From Massilia antarctica (GTDB lineage: Bacteria > Pseudomonadota > Gammaproteobacteria > Burkholderiales > Burkholderiaceae_D): a stretch of 64,000 nt of DNA. Both the position numbers and the translations under genes were made by a program. Below are positions 44,819 through 53,882 of this stretch, piece after piece. The notes under the pieces were generated by a model, which saw only the letters and a list, made by a program, of their open reading frames with translations, ran no database searches and was not told where the DNA came from. Numbering within the stretch: the stretch's first letter is position 1; every line of letters begins with the position of its first letter. The stretch covers positions 5,642,001 to 5,706,000 of the forward strand of contig NZ_CP065053.1 of NCBI RefSeq assembly GCF_015689335.1, written 5' to 3'.

Positions 44819-47086
44819 TCACACGGCCATTGGCATGGCTGCGCTATCCGGCCGCGATACCTGCAGAACGCGCATTTTTCGCAAACGCGCGATCAAGGGG
44901 TCGACCCGCTCCATGTGAAATCCGGCTGCGTCGAGCGCGTGCCTGGCGGAGCCGACATGCGGTTCATTGAGCAGCGCCCGCAATAGCAGCTGCTCTTCTC
45001 CAGTCAGGGCGAACTGCGGAAGATAGCGTTTATAGTGAAGAACCATCTTGCTATCGTCCTGCTCGATGTGGGCGACCAGCGGATTGAGTTTCACCGCCCG
45101 CTTTTGCTCCAGGGCGTCCAGTTGAACTGGTGTGATCTCGACATGCTTGCCGTCATACACCAGATGCGTGATCTTGAATTCGGCAGCGCTATTGAGCATT
45201 TCCGGCCAATTGCGCGGCATCTCGGTGCCGTCACGGCGATCAATGACGTAGCATTGTTCCGCCGCCTGGCCCGCCTGCCCCGCAATCCAGGCGCTCAGCC
45301 ACCGGGTCAAGGCGGCGTAATTGCCGCCGTAGTCGCGCTTTTCTCCGCACCCTGTCGCGGCCATCACGCCCCAGCCATGTCCGCCCACATAGCGCGTCAT
45401 GACCTTTACCGAGGAAATGGCCTCATCGAAAAAGAAATCGCAGCCACCTGCCTGGGTCTCTTCAACGGCGGCCGACGTGACGCCCGACTCGGCGAATTTT
45501 TTCAGATTGCTCAAAAAGCCCGCTGCCAGGCTGTCCACCAGATCGTAGGCCTGGCGGATACCCTTGACATCGATGACGCCGCCCTTGTTGAGGATAAGCG
45601 GATGCACACGCCAATTGAGCGCCTCGGGACACTCGCTCGCGCACCAATGCAGCGCCGCGCGAATCCAGCACAGCATCGCCTCGCGCGTGTTGCCGCGCGC
45701 TTCTTCAACGCGCAGCAGGCATAGATTGACGTTGACCGCGTCCGTGTCGGTCCGCCCTCCTTCGACCGTCGAAAACGCGCGCCCATAATAGGTCTGCGAT
45801 TCGTCGAGCTCTCCCCGGTAGCGGTACAAACGCGCCAGATTGATCGAGTTGACAAACGCAATGCGCGCGTCGCCCAAGGTCGGATCGTCCAGCAGCTGTT
45901 CTATGCGTTTTTCCAGCTTGAATGCGGCTTCGTGATCGCCATTGCGCAAGTGGGCGAATGCCGTGATATTCATCAAAAACAGATAGGTCTTGTCCATCGC
46001 CTTCGGCTCGAACATGGCCAGGGCTTTGGTGAGATAAGGCAGCGCGGCCTGATGCGATCCGCTCATCACCAAGCCCCAGCCTTTAAGTTCGAGCAAGGTT
46101 CCCAGGAGATCGGGCGGCAAGGCGGGATCCGGATCGTCGATATTCGCCGCCGCCTTGAAATTGGACAGGGTGATGTGCATGAACTGCTTTTGGGTCCGGT
46201 ACGCCATCTTTTCAGCGGGACTCGATGCCTTGGCCTCGGCCATGTCCATGTATGACAACGCCAATTCCCGGTATCCCGATTCGATATGTTTCCAACCCTC
46301 GGAACAGAGTACCCGGCTATCCACGGCCTCTTTATCGGCATGCAGCATCGCATACGCCCGGAAATGGCGCATGCTGGTGTGCGCCATGGACGCCACCTCG
46401 TCCGGCGTAAAGCGCACTGCCGGGTCGGCAGAATCGCGACGCGATTCGGGCATCACCAATGCCCACCCATTGGCAAGCGGGATCATCGCGCCCATGTCGT
46501 CGTCGGACAGTGTTTTCAGGATGGACGGCGGGATTGCGCTCGGCAGCATGGAAACCAGGCTGCGCCGGCCGCTGGCCGGCAACGTCGGCGCGCTACCGTG
46601 CTCGCTGACTTCCCAGTTTTCCGGCCAGGTGCAAGGCTCGTCGCCCACCACGACCAGGGTCAGGTCCAGGGCGCCATGCAGCACGCGCAGATATTCGATC
46701 AACAGGTGGTCCGCATAGCGCCAGGCAATGCCAAAACGGGGGCAGACGATGAACAGCTGGGCAGGACGCTTCTGCAATAAACGGGCGATTTGCTGCGCCG
46801 TGCCAAACGCGCTGAGCACCGATATATTGCCGCGCCCCTCCTGGTCGATGGCCAGGCTCATCGAGTCGCCGGCCGATCCGGCGACGTGCTCGCTACCGCT
46901 TTTCAGGCTCACTTCCTGCCCCACAAGTTGTCCAAGCAACTGGGTGGCCAGGGCCTGTTTGGTCCAGGTGCCCAGGCTCAGGTCGGCCACCGCGCAGGTA
47001 CCGCCCCTGGAGATATTCTCGATCAGTTCCCTGAGAGCCGGACCGGTGCCAATGCGTTGCGCGTTAAACTGTAAAGATGGTTGCAT
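44819..47086 (-). CDS. TPR-like protein, last visible gene of the RiPP operon (unknown role)
   Basis: A 755-residue soluble protein. The middle (about residues 250-480) shows repeated helical pairs of TPR type (IESGYRELALSYMDMAEAKA, HQAALPYLTKALAMFEPKAM, RYRGELDESQTYYGRAFSTV). The C-terminal 80 residues (LPQFALTGEEQLLLRALLNE, LDAAGFHMERVDPLIARLRK) look like a winged helix. No Walker A or other catalytic motif is apparent. GAGG seven bases before the ATG supports the start. It sits 45 bases behind the M50 protease gene and is the 3'-most gene of the cluster. Scaffold, regulator or maturation partner are all possible; I do not recognise a family. Confidence 0.7.
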   Translation of the reverse strand: MQPSLQFNAQRIGTGPALRELIENISRGGTCAVADLSLGTWTKQALATQLLGQLVGQEVSLKSGSEHVAGSAGDSMSLAIDQEGRGNISVLSAFGTAQQIARLLQKRPAQLFIVCPRFGIAWRYADHLLIEYLRVLHGALDLTLVVVGDEPCTWPENWEVSEHGSAPTLPASGRRSLVSMLPSAIPPSILKTLSDDDMGAMIPLANGWALVMPESRRDSADPAVRFTPDEVASMAHTSMRHFRAYAMLHADKEAVDSRVLCSEGWKHIESGYRELALSYMDMAEAKASSPAEKMAYRTQKQFMHITLSNFKAAANIDDPDPALPPDLLGTLLELKGWGLVMSGSHQAALPYLTKALAMFEPKAMDKTYLFLMNITAFAHLRNGDHEAAFKLEKRIEQLLDDPTLGDARIAFVNSINLARLYRYRGELDESQTYYGRAFSTVEGGRTDTDAVNVNLCLLRVEEARGNTREAMLCWIRAALHWCASECPEALNWRVHPLILNKGGVIDVKGIRQAYDLVDSLAAGFLSNLKKFAESGVTSAAVEETQAGGCDFFFDEAISSVKVMTRYVGGHGWGVMAATGCGEKRDYGGNYAALTRWLSAWIAGQAGQAAEQCYVIDRRDGTEMPRNWPEMLNSAAEFKITHLVYDGKHVEITPVQLDALEQKRAVKLNPLVAHIEQDDSKMVLHYKRYLPQFALTGEEQLLLRALLNEPHVGSARHALDAAGFHMERVDPLIARLRKMRVLQVSRPDSAAMPMAV

Positions 47087-47131
47087 CTTATTACCTCGCT
47101 GAATAATTCGAAAAAAGTCAGGCCACCGGCA

Positions 47132-48412
47132 TTACGGCTGCGTCTTGGGATGCAGTTTCTTTAATTGGTTTCTGATCCATGGCACCAGGTTCGCAAAGAT
47201 GCGCCACAGCAGGAACAGGCTTACCAGCGGTAGCAGCACGAGGCTCGGAACGGGTCCCAGGAAATCTCGGATCGACTGGAAGTAATGGGTAAAGAGATAG
47301 ATACCCGCCGCCACGTTGACCACAATGGCGAGAATTCCGTAGGCGAAGTAGACCGGCACCACATAGCCGGCGCAATTGGCGGCAACCGCCGTCGGGCGGC
47401 GCCCGAGGACAAAGGCGCCCATGCGGTTGAACAAATAAGCGTTGGCATCCTTGCGCAGATCCGGCATGCGCAAGGCCTGGGCCAGCATGAAGTACGTGTC
47501 CGACTGAAGAAAGGGCACGAGCTGGATCAGGCAGCCCACGTTATACCAAACCAGAATGTCGATCGCGGCCGTTTGCATGAACGAGCCGGCAGGCAGATAG
47601 CGCCACGCGAGAAAAGCGAGGGGGATCAGCGATAGGCTGATCAGCGGCCCGATCATCAGCACCTGGACCCGGTGCGTCCGCTTCGGAAAGAGCAGCATAT
47701 CGTCGACCGAGGTATACGCGGTGAGCATGAAATAGCGCATCATGATGCCGACTTCCCTGACGTCGCCGCCATGGCGCTTGCACGCAATCGCGTGGCCCGC
47801 TTCGTGCAGGACGGTCATTCCCATCACGAATCCGAACAAGGTGGCGGCGCGCGCGACAAGCGAATGGGGCGAGGCAAGCAGCGCGGCATCCCACAAGGCT
47901 GACATCTGCGGCAACAGGAATAGTTCGAACGCCATCAGGCCAATCGCCCACAGCAGCAATACCGGTCCGTTGATGATGAAGCGGGCGGCCGGCACGAGTC
48001 GGGCCAGATAGGCATCCGGGTTCCAGAAAAACAGCCGCTGGGCGATCATGCTGTCGCCGCTGGCAATCACGGCGCTGGCGGCCGGCTTGATTTCCTGCGG
48101 CTGCGCCTGCACACCGGTATCGAGCAAACCGCGCTGAAAAAACAAGGCGAAGGCGTTGCGCAGCGATAGTTCATTCATCGGCTTGGCGAACGCCTGTTCA
48201 TATTCCTGCGCGATCTGGGCGCCGCTATGTTCGCCATCGAGGCGGCGCAAGATGAACGCTTCCCGTTCGCCCATCCTGAAATACATGCCGCTGGCCGAAT
48301 TCTTTGCGAAGCACATGACCGCGCCGCCGACAAATTCGTCCGGCCCGATTTTGATCGACTGCGCCAGGCGCGGCAAGGGCGCGGCCGCGCCAACGCTGCC
48401 GGCCGCGTTCAC
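47132..48412 (-). CDS. M50-type zinc metalloprotease with N-terminal PqqD/RRE-like domain
   Basis: A 426-residue membrane protease: about seven helices, the HExxH motif as VLHEAGHAIACKRHGGDV near residues 203-207 and a second-Asp region LQSDTYFMLAQALRM. Residues 20-100 (REAFILRRLDGEHSGAQIAQ and LRNAFALFFQRGLLDTG) resemble the PqqD/RiPP recognition element winged helix. Such proteins cleave or process leader peptides at the membrane in RiPP clusters. It starts with GTG, whose last two bases overlap the stop of the SpaB-C gene (GTGA). Leader removal from the precursor is the likely role (inference). Confidence 0.85.
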   Translation of the reverse strand: MNAAGSVGAAAPLPRLAQSIKIGPDEFVGGAVMCFAKNSASGMYFRMGEREAFILRRLDGEHSGAQIAQEYEQAFAKPMNELSLRNAFALFFQRGLLDTGVQAQPQEIKPAASAVIASGDSMIAQRLFFWNPDAYLARLVPAARFIINGPVLLLWAIGLMAFELFLLPQMSALWDAALLASPHSLVARAATLFGFVMGMTVLHEAGHAIACKRHGGDVREVGIMMRYFMLTAYTSVDDMLLFPKRTHRVQVLMIGPLISLSLIPLAFLAWRYLPAGSFMQTAAIDILVWYNVGCLIQLVPFLQSDTYFMLAQALRMPDLRKDANAYLFNRMGAFVLGRRPTAVAANCAGYVVPVYFAYGILAIVVNVAAGIYLFTHYFQSIRDFLGPVPSLVLLPLVSLFLLWRIFANLVPWIRNQLKKLHPKTQP

Positions 48413-49404
48413 AGGGCGCCTCCCAGGGTCCGGTGAATCATATTGGCCATATACACCTCTTCCCGTATCAGGATGCCCAGGCGGTTGTTCATCATGTGGA
48501 CATAACTCGTCAGCAGGCGCGAACAGGCACTCTCGTAGCTGTCCGTTGGCGGTTCCAGCAGCAATTCGCCGGCGCCGTGGAGTTCCCTGATGCGGTCGCG
48601 CATATGGCTCGCATTGCGCGAATAGCGCGACAGCGCGCCCCCATCCTCCACCTGCAGATGGCGGTGTATCTGTTCAACCTGGGACACTTGCGACAGGATC
48701 CGGTCCGACTGCCGCTCGAAATCGGCTTCGAACGCATCCTGCGATTGCTGCGTCACGTTGACGCCGCTGAAAAATTCCGCGTAGCGCTTGAAGAAACCGG
48801 CGACGACGGCCTTGTCCTCGAAAAACGAATAGACAAAATACAGCATCAACTGAAACGCCAACCCAAGGATGCTGGTGCGCACATGGCTGTTCGATTCGCC
48901 GATCAATTCCAGCGCGATGACGCTCGACAGATGGAAATGTTCCTCGGCCAGGGCGATGCCGCTGGCCCCCCCATAGCGCCCGTACTCGGGAAAGTAAGGC
49001 ATATAGCGAAACGAGTTGTTGTCCATGATGGGAATCATGCCGTCCGCGCCGAACTGGCGGACATACTCTTCCTGCCCGTATTCGGCGACGAACATCGCCC
49101 GCATCAGTGGCGCCATGATCTGCGGGTCGGGGTCGAACAGGGACGGACGCTGTTCCAGGAATGCGCCAACGGCGCCGTCGACAATCGACCGGATTTCGGC
49201 GTGATCCGCTCCGGTGCTGGGCAACAAGCGCAAGCGCACGTGTGCGCCGCCTTCCCAGTAGCGGATAAAGAAATAGCTTGAAATCAACCCTTCGACGGTG
49301 AGCCGCTCGACCAGCGGATCCACGCATTCAAGCAGCACCGGCCTGAGGTCGATCACATTGTAGTAAATATGGATGCTGATATAGGTTTGTTCCGCGAGTT
49401 TCAT
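48409..49404 (-). CDS. Stand-alone SpaB-C / thiopeptide-type bacteriocin biosynthesis protein
   Basis: A 331-residue protein of the LanB C-terminal (elimination) family: FFIRYWEGGAHVRLRLLPST is the recognisable GG-x-HLR-like core near residues 45-65. In thiopeptide and goadsporin pathways this domain removes glutamate from glutamylated Ser/Thr to make dehydroamino acids; a related fold also performs pyridine-forming cycloaddition. It overlaps the LanB gene by ATGA and the M50 gene by GTGA. Only one such protein is seen, so elimination is the more likely role. Confidence 0.85.
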   Translation of the reverse strand: MKLAEQTYISIHIYYNVIDLRPVLLECVDPLVERLTVEGLISSYFFIRYWEGGAHVRLRLLPSTGADHAEIRSIVDGAVGAFLEQRPSLFDPDPQIMAPLMRAMFVAEYGQEEYVRQFGADGMIPIMDNNSFRYMPYFPEYGRYGGASGIALAEEHFHLSSVIALELIGESNSHVRTSILGLAFQLMLYFVYSFFEDKAVVAGFFKRYAEFFSGVNVTQQSQDAFEADFERQSDRILSQVSQVEQIHRHLQVEDGGALSRYSRNASHMRDRIRELHGAGELLLEPPTDSYESACSRLLTSYVHMMNNRLGILIREEVYMANMIHRTLGGAL

Positions 49405-52175
49405 CGACGCTCACTTTGGGTAATTTCCACGACAAATTCCGACACATGCGCATGGCCGTCGCAATGGATCGCGCCTTCACGGGTAGGCAGCATCTCCGTG
49501 AAATGCAGGTAGCCCTGGATCCCGGAAATATGTTTTTCAAACAGGGACACGCAAAACTGGTTCTCGAAATCGAGGTAAAAAGGCTTCTGCCCGAAATCGT
49601 TCCCGCCGATATCCTGGGAGCTATCGTCCGCTTTTCTGTCCGCATTCCCGTGCGCTGGGTTCGCGCCGCCGCCTTCAATGTTGACAAAGGCCTGTGCCGG
49701 AATTCCCGCGCCGATCCGCCACTTTGCCAGGCGCACCATCCACGGATAATCCTCTTCCAGCGGTTCGCGCTGCGGCACCTTGCTGACGGGGGCAGTCCAT
49801 CGGGCGCGCTCGATGATGATCTGCCGGTAGCGGATGCGCGGCCGGTACAGGACACTCCCATCGACCGGCAAGGGCTTGGGAAACAGGTCCGAGCGCAGTA
49901 CCACGGGCGCACTCAGATGCAGCAACAGCGTCTGCAATTCCGGCAATCCCAGGGGATAGAACATGCCCAGGTAAACAGGAATGATGCGTTTATCGAGACG
50001 CTTGCAATACAAGTAAATGTCGTCGGTCGCGCCATCGTGGCGAAGCGTCAGCTCGCACAGGCGGATCTGGCACTCGGGCGCGGCGACACCGCGCTCGCCC
50101 GGCAGCACCAGTTCAATATCGGCCACCAGCCGATGCTGATTGAGATTCGTATCATGCCCGCCCTGGAACTCCGCGAACAGCGATCCTGCGGGCTCGGTCG
50201 CCTTGAGCGTTTTTCGTTGCGCATCATCGACCGGCTGCTGCGCGCCATCGTCGAACAGATGGGCAAAGCGGCTGAATGCATAGCCGTGTCCCGCATACAC
50301 GTGGTTTAACACCAGACGGGGTGTGTCGTTCTCCGTGGCCAGCTGAAAAAAGAAGGAATTGGACAGGCGCTTGTGCCGCCCCAAGGCGAGCCGTCCGATC
50401 TGTTCGACCAGTTCAGGCGGAATCATGATGTCGCCGTTTTCAGCGGCATCGGGCCGCACGTCCGCCATCACCGACAGGAAATGCTGCTGGGCCTCCTGGA
50501 TCGCCACGATTTCAGGAATCCTGAGCGCGTTCAGGATACCGCCGCCGAATGCCGGGCCGATGTCGGTCCTGCGGTTGCTGGCAGAGACAGTCCGGTAAAA
50601 CGCTTCATGAAAAAAATCTGAAAATGCCTGAATGTCCTGGCATTCGCCGCCCACCCCGAAGCGCTTTTTGAACAGGGTTTTGAACGTGATCTTCGACACC
50701 AGCAAAGGATCGAACAAGGACAGGAAGCAATGCATCTCGGCCAATTGGTCCAAGGGTGCTTGCCACGCGGTTTTGTTCAGCAATACCGGTGCCTTGCTGA
50801 TCGTGGCGTCCTCGTAGAGCGTGGGATGCGGCACCGATGCCGTGTTCCCGACCAGTTCGAGCACTTGCGCGACCTCGCCATCGAGCGCGGACAAGATGCT
50901 TCTGCGCGCCGCCGGGGTGGCCTGGGCATATTGCTGCACCTTGAGATCGATGCTACGCAGACCGTATGCAGCCGCCAGCAAAGCCGGATCGCGCATCTGT
51001 TCGAGTCGCGCGGCAAAATGTGCCCAGCAATCCGGATCGAACGCACTGGGGCGCAAACCGCTTATCAGGAGCAAGCCACTGTCGATCAGCACATGAATAT
51101 ACTGAAGCGCCTTTTCCGGCGCCATTCCCAGCCCGGACATCAGGGCCGCTTGCATGTCGGCGATGGCAGTATCGCCCGTGGCCAGCATGTCCAGGACAAT
51201 CTGGAGCGACGGCGTCAAATGCACCGCGAAAGCGAATTCGGACACCGCGCTATGCACCGGGCCGCTGATATTGACGGCAGTTTCCTTGCGCTTGAGGAAA
51301 GTAATACGCTTGCCCTTGACCGACCAGCCATCCTTGAGCGCCACGCGCAGATGCGGATAATGCGTCGCGTTGAGCATCAGGGCCTGCGCCACGCGGGCAA
51401 GGATGGCGATATTCGGCTTGGCCGCGCTGCGCATGTCCCACCCGCTCAGCTGGGGAGCCAGGCCGCCCGGCGCGGCGCTGTCGAAGCGGCCAAAACAGAC
51501 TGGCGTCAAGGTGCTGAACGGCGAGGTCTTGTGACTGGTCCGAAATAAATACAAGAGCAAGGTCCGTTCGGTCAGGCGCAGCTTCCGGTTCATTTTCAGG
51601 CCATCACAACGCACGTAATCGTCCAGGGTGCGTTCGAACGAGGGGCTGGAAATGAGCAAGCCTTTTCTGAAGTCGGGCTCGCACGCCAGGCGCTTGAGTT
51701 CCTGGCGCTGCGCCGCCTGCCACTGTTGCAGCGCAGCGTGCGCTGCCAAGGTGTGCTGGTCGAGCTGCTCGCGCAGCGCACGCCATTCCGCCAGGGCGGC
51801 GCACACCGGCCCTGCCAGGTGCTGATCCAGAAAATCCACATGATTACGCGAAACCGGCCGCCCGTTAAACACTTTCCTGCGCACGCTGAGCAAGGTATTT
51901 TGCAAGGCCGGGTGGCCGTTTGCCGCGCTGATGGCGTCGTACAAGTCCTTGCTGAGCTGGTCGACCGCGGCTGCGATCGCGGATTCGCACGCCAGCGAGG
52001 TGGCGATCGCGGCGACCAGCCCGGGATTTTTCAGCTGCTCGCTGCGGGAAAAAGCCAGGCCGCCGATGCGCAGTAAAAAACCTTCCGATATCCGGACCTC
52101 GGGCGCCGCGGCGGGCGCGATACGGGCGGCGCGCACGCTCTCGCCCGCCAGCTCCATGAATGGCATGCCGGTCAT
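49401..52175 (-). CDS. Lantibiotic dehydratase-like (LanB) glutamylation protein
   Basis: A 924-residue protein of the LanB N-terminal family, which uses glutamyl-tRNA to glutamylate Ser/Thr side chains of a precursor peptide. The signature is at residues 211-224 (FRTSHKTSPFSTLT). The elimination domain that full-length lantibiotic LanB proteins carry at the C-terminus is instead encoded by the next gene, the split arrangement of thiopeptides. The ATG overlaps the SagB-type gene's stop (ATGA). Core residues Thr/Ser of the precursor (TSST) are its expected targets. Confidence 0.9.
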   Translation of the reverse strand: MTGMPFMELAGESVRAARIAPAAAPEVRISEGFLLRIGGLAFSRSEQLKNPGLVAAIATSLACESAIAAAVDQLSKDLYDAISAANGHPALQNTLLSVRRKVFNGRPVSRNHVDFLDQHLAGPVCAALAEWRALREQLDQHTLAAHAALQQWQAAQRQELKRLACEPDFRKGLLISSPSFERTLDDYVRCDGLKMNRKLRLTERTLLLYLFRTSHKTSPFSTLTPVCFGRFDSAAPGGLAPQLSGWDMRSAAKPNIAILARVAQALMLNATHYPHLRVALKDGWSVKGKRITFLKRKETAVNISGPVHSAVSEFAFAVHLTPSLQIVLDMLATGDTAIADMQAALMSGLGMAPEKALQYIHVLIDSGLLLISGLRPSAFDPDCWAHFAARLEQMRDPALLAAAYGLRSIDLKVQQYAQATPAARRSILSALDGEVAQVLELVGNTASVPHPTLYEDATISKAPVLLNKTAWQAPLDQLAEMHCFLSLFDPLLVSKITFKTLFKKRFGVGGECQDIQAFSDFFHEAFYRTVSASNRRTDIGPAFGGGILNALRIPEIVAIQEAQQHFLSVMADVRPDAAENGDIMIPPELVEQIGRLALGRHKRLSNSFFFQLATENDTPRLVLNHVYAGHGYAFSRFAHLFDDGAQQPVDDAQRKTLKATEPAGSLFAEFQGGHDTNLNQHRLVADIELVLPGERGVAAPECQIRLCELTLRHDGATDDIYLYCKRLDKRIIPVYLGMFYPLGLPELQTLLLHLSAPVVLRSDLFPKPLPVDGSVLYRPRIRYRQIIIERARWTAPVSKVPQREPLEEDYPWMVRLAKWRIGAGIPAQAFVNIEGGGANPAHGNADRKADDSSQDIGGNDFGQKPFYLDFENQFCVSLFEKHISGIQGYLHFTEMLPTREGAIHCDGHAHVSEFVVEITQSERR

Positions 52176-53806
52176 GCGCGTTTCCAGGCCGGTACGTCCG
52201 GAACCAGGGAAAAATCGAACAAGTGTTGCGCGTCCTGCGGCTTGCTCACATAAAAGCCGATGCAGACGTTCTCATTCTCATCGAGCTGCAGCACTCGCTT
52301 GACCAGTTTGGCCCGGACGCCAAGCACCGCACCGCAATCGAGCTTCAGCGCGGCCGCGGCCACATAGGCAAATTGCGCGATCCGCCCCACGTAAGCATTG
52401 AGAATGCGGTAGCCACGCGAACCATATTGTTCGACGAGCGACGGCAGATTGCCGGTCACAAAAAGAATGCACCCGACGTCGTCAATATTGTAATTTCCCA
52501 TCGAGTAAGTCGATTGCCACGTCTTCAAGTCCTCGCTGGGCATCGGCACCAGGCAGCGCTCTTGCCCATCCCATTGGTAGGCGCCGCACCCCAGATCGCC
52601 AACCGCGTTCACGCGCACGCACAGGCCCAGACTTCCGGGCGGGATGGGTTCGCGCACGCTGTTGGCGTCGGAAACGGCGTGCTGCCAGACAAAGTCGAGC
52701 AAGGCAAGCAGATCGTCCTTGTCGACCGCTGCGCCGCCGTTCAGGCTCCCCCAGGCCGAGCGCCGCGCGAGCAGGATGCTGGGCAAACCCGCGCGCACGC
52801 GCGCGTCCAGCACAGGCTGGGTAGCGCTGCTCTTGGGCGCCTTGGCTGGCTGCGTCAGAGCGGCCACGCAAGAGGCGACCTGGTCCGGCTCCATCATGGT
52901 CAATTGATGCACGTCGATCAGGTCCGGGGGAATCTTGACTGAACGCGATCTGTTCCAGGCGCGCGCGGGCGATGGCGGGCACTGGTCATCGCCGGCGTGA
53001 TCGGCAAGCGCTGGCGCCGCCGTGCGCGCAGTGCCGAGGCCGACAACCACGAAGGCGCTCTCGGAGCGTCCGTCGGCGCCAACGGCCTGGTTAACCATCG
53101 CGTCGTCGAAGGCGAGGAAGCTGCGCTGGGCAATGCCGAGCGCGTCGCAGGCCAATTCCAGGGCGCCAAGCATCACGCCCGCGTCCTGCGAGCAAACATG
53201 GTAGCCAAAATTATGATACTTGAAGCAGTTGGTCCAGAAATCGACCGAGATGACCACATAATAGGGAAACACGCCCGCCTCGCCCTGCTCCGCCACCGCG
53301 CGCGCCAGCTGCTCTGTCCAGGCGCCAAAGCGCACCGGCACCAATGCATGCTGTGCCGAAGAATAATGATAGACCCCTTCCCCGGGTTGCTCATCGCTTC
53401 CCGCCACGACATACAGTTGCGCGGGATAGAGGCCGCCGCCGGAGGCCGCGCCGCGCCCGTATTCCTGCGCCAGATAGCCCACCTGGGGAATATCGGCGTT
53501 CCAGGTAATGTCGAGCTTTCGGCTCAATGGGGAAGACATCAGGTACAACATGATGGCCAGGGTCGCCATCGACGGCTCATTGTCGGTCCCTTGGGTTGCC
53601 TGGAAGCGGCGATTGAGCGTGGCCGGGCCGGCCAGGGGAATGCGCTGGCGGTCGCGGTACAGCCGCACGCGCGATGGACGGTCGTCCCAGTCCGGCTTAT
53701 GCTCGGCGGGAACCATCAAATCGATTCCTTCGCCGCGCATGAAAATCATTTCGGAAAATGCGAGGATATTCTCCGCTGCGCTCACGTCTTTGCGTATCAA
53801 AGGCAT
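52172..53806 (-). CDS. SagB-type FMN azoline dehydrogenase, two-domain
   Basis: A 544-residue protein with two nitroreductase-like halves. The first contains YGRGAASGGGLYPAQLYVVA and FGYHVCSQDAGVMLGALELA; the second begins with SILLARRSAWGSLNGGAAVD and ends in a further AYVGRIAQFAYVAAAALKLD stretch. SagB proteins oxidise thiazolines to thiazoles using FMN. AGGGAG six bases before ATG (MPLIRKD) supports this start; the frame is open 43 codons upstream. It follows the YcaO gene by 76 bases and overlaps LanB. Confidence 0.9.
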   Translation of the reverse strand: MPLIRKDVSAAENILAFSEMIFMRGEGIDLMVPAEHKPDWDDRPSRVRLYRDRQRIPLAGPATLNRRFQATQGTDNEPSMATLAIMLYLMSSPLSRKLDITWNADIPQVGYLAQEYGRGAASGGGLYPAQLYVVAGSDEQPGEGVYHYSSAQHALVPVRFGAWTEQLARAVAEQGEAGVFPYYVVISVDFWTNCFKYHNFGYHVCSQDAGVMLGALELACDALGIAQRSFLAFDDAMVNQAVGADGRSESAFVVVGLGTARTAAPALADHAGDDQCPPSPARAWNRSRSVKIPPDLIDVHQLTMMEPDQVASCVAALTQPAKAPKSSATQPVLDARVRAGLPSILLARRSAWGSLNGGAAVDKDDLLALLDFVWQHAVSDANSVREPIPPGSLGLCVRVNAVGDLGCGAYQWDGQERCLVPMPSEDLKTWQSTYSMGNYNIDDVGCILFVTGNLPSLVEQYGSRGYRILNAYVGRIAQFAYVAAAALKLDCGAVLGVRAKLVKRVLQLDENENVCIGFYVSKPQDAQHLFDFSLVPDVPAWKRA

Positions 53807-53882
53807 TCTGGTCTCCCTGAAATCATTCGCTTCACCGCCGTCGCCGGCGCACGCATTGCCTGTCAGGCGGATCGCCTGGTAT

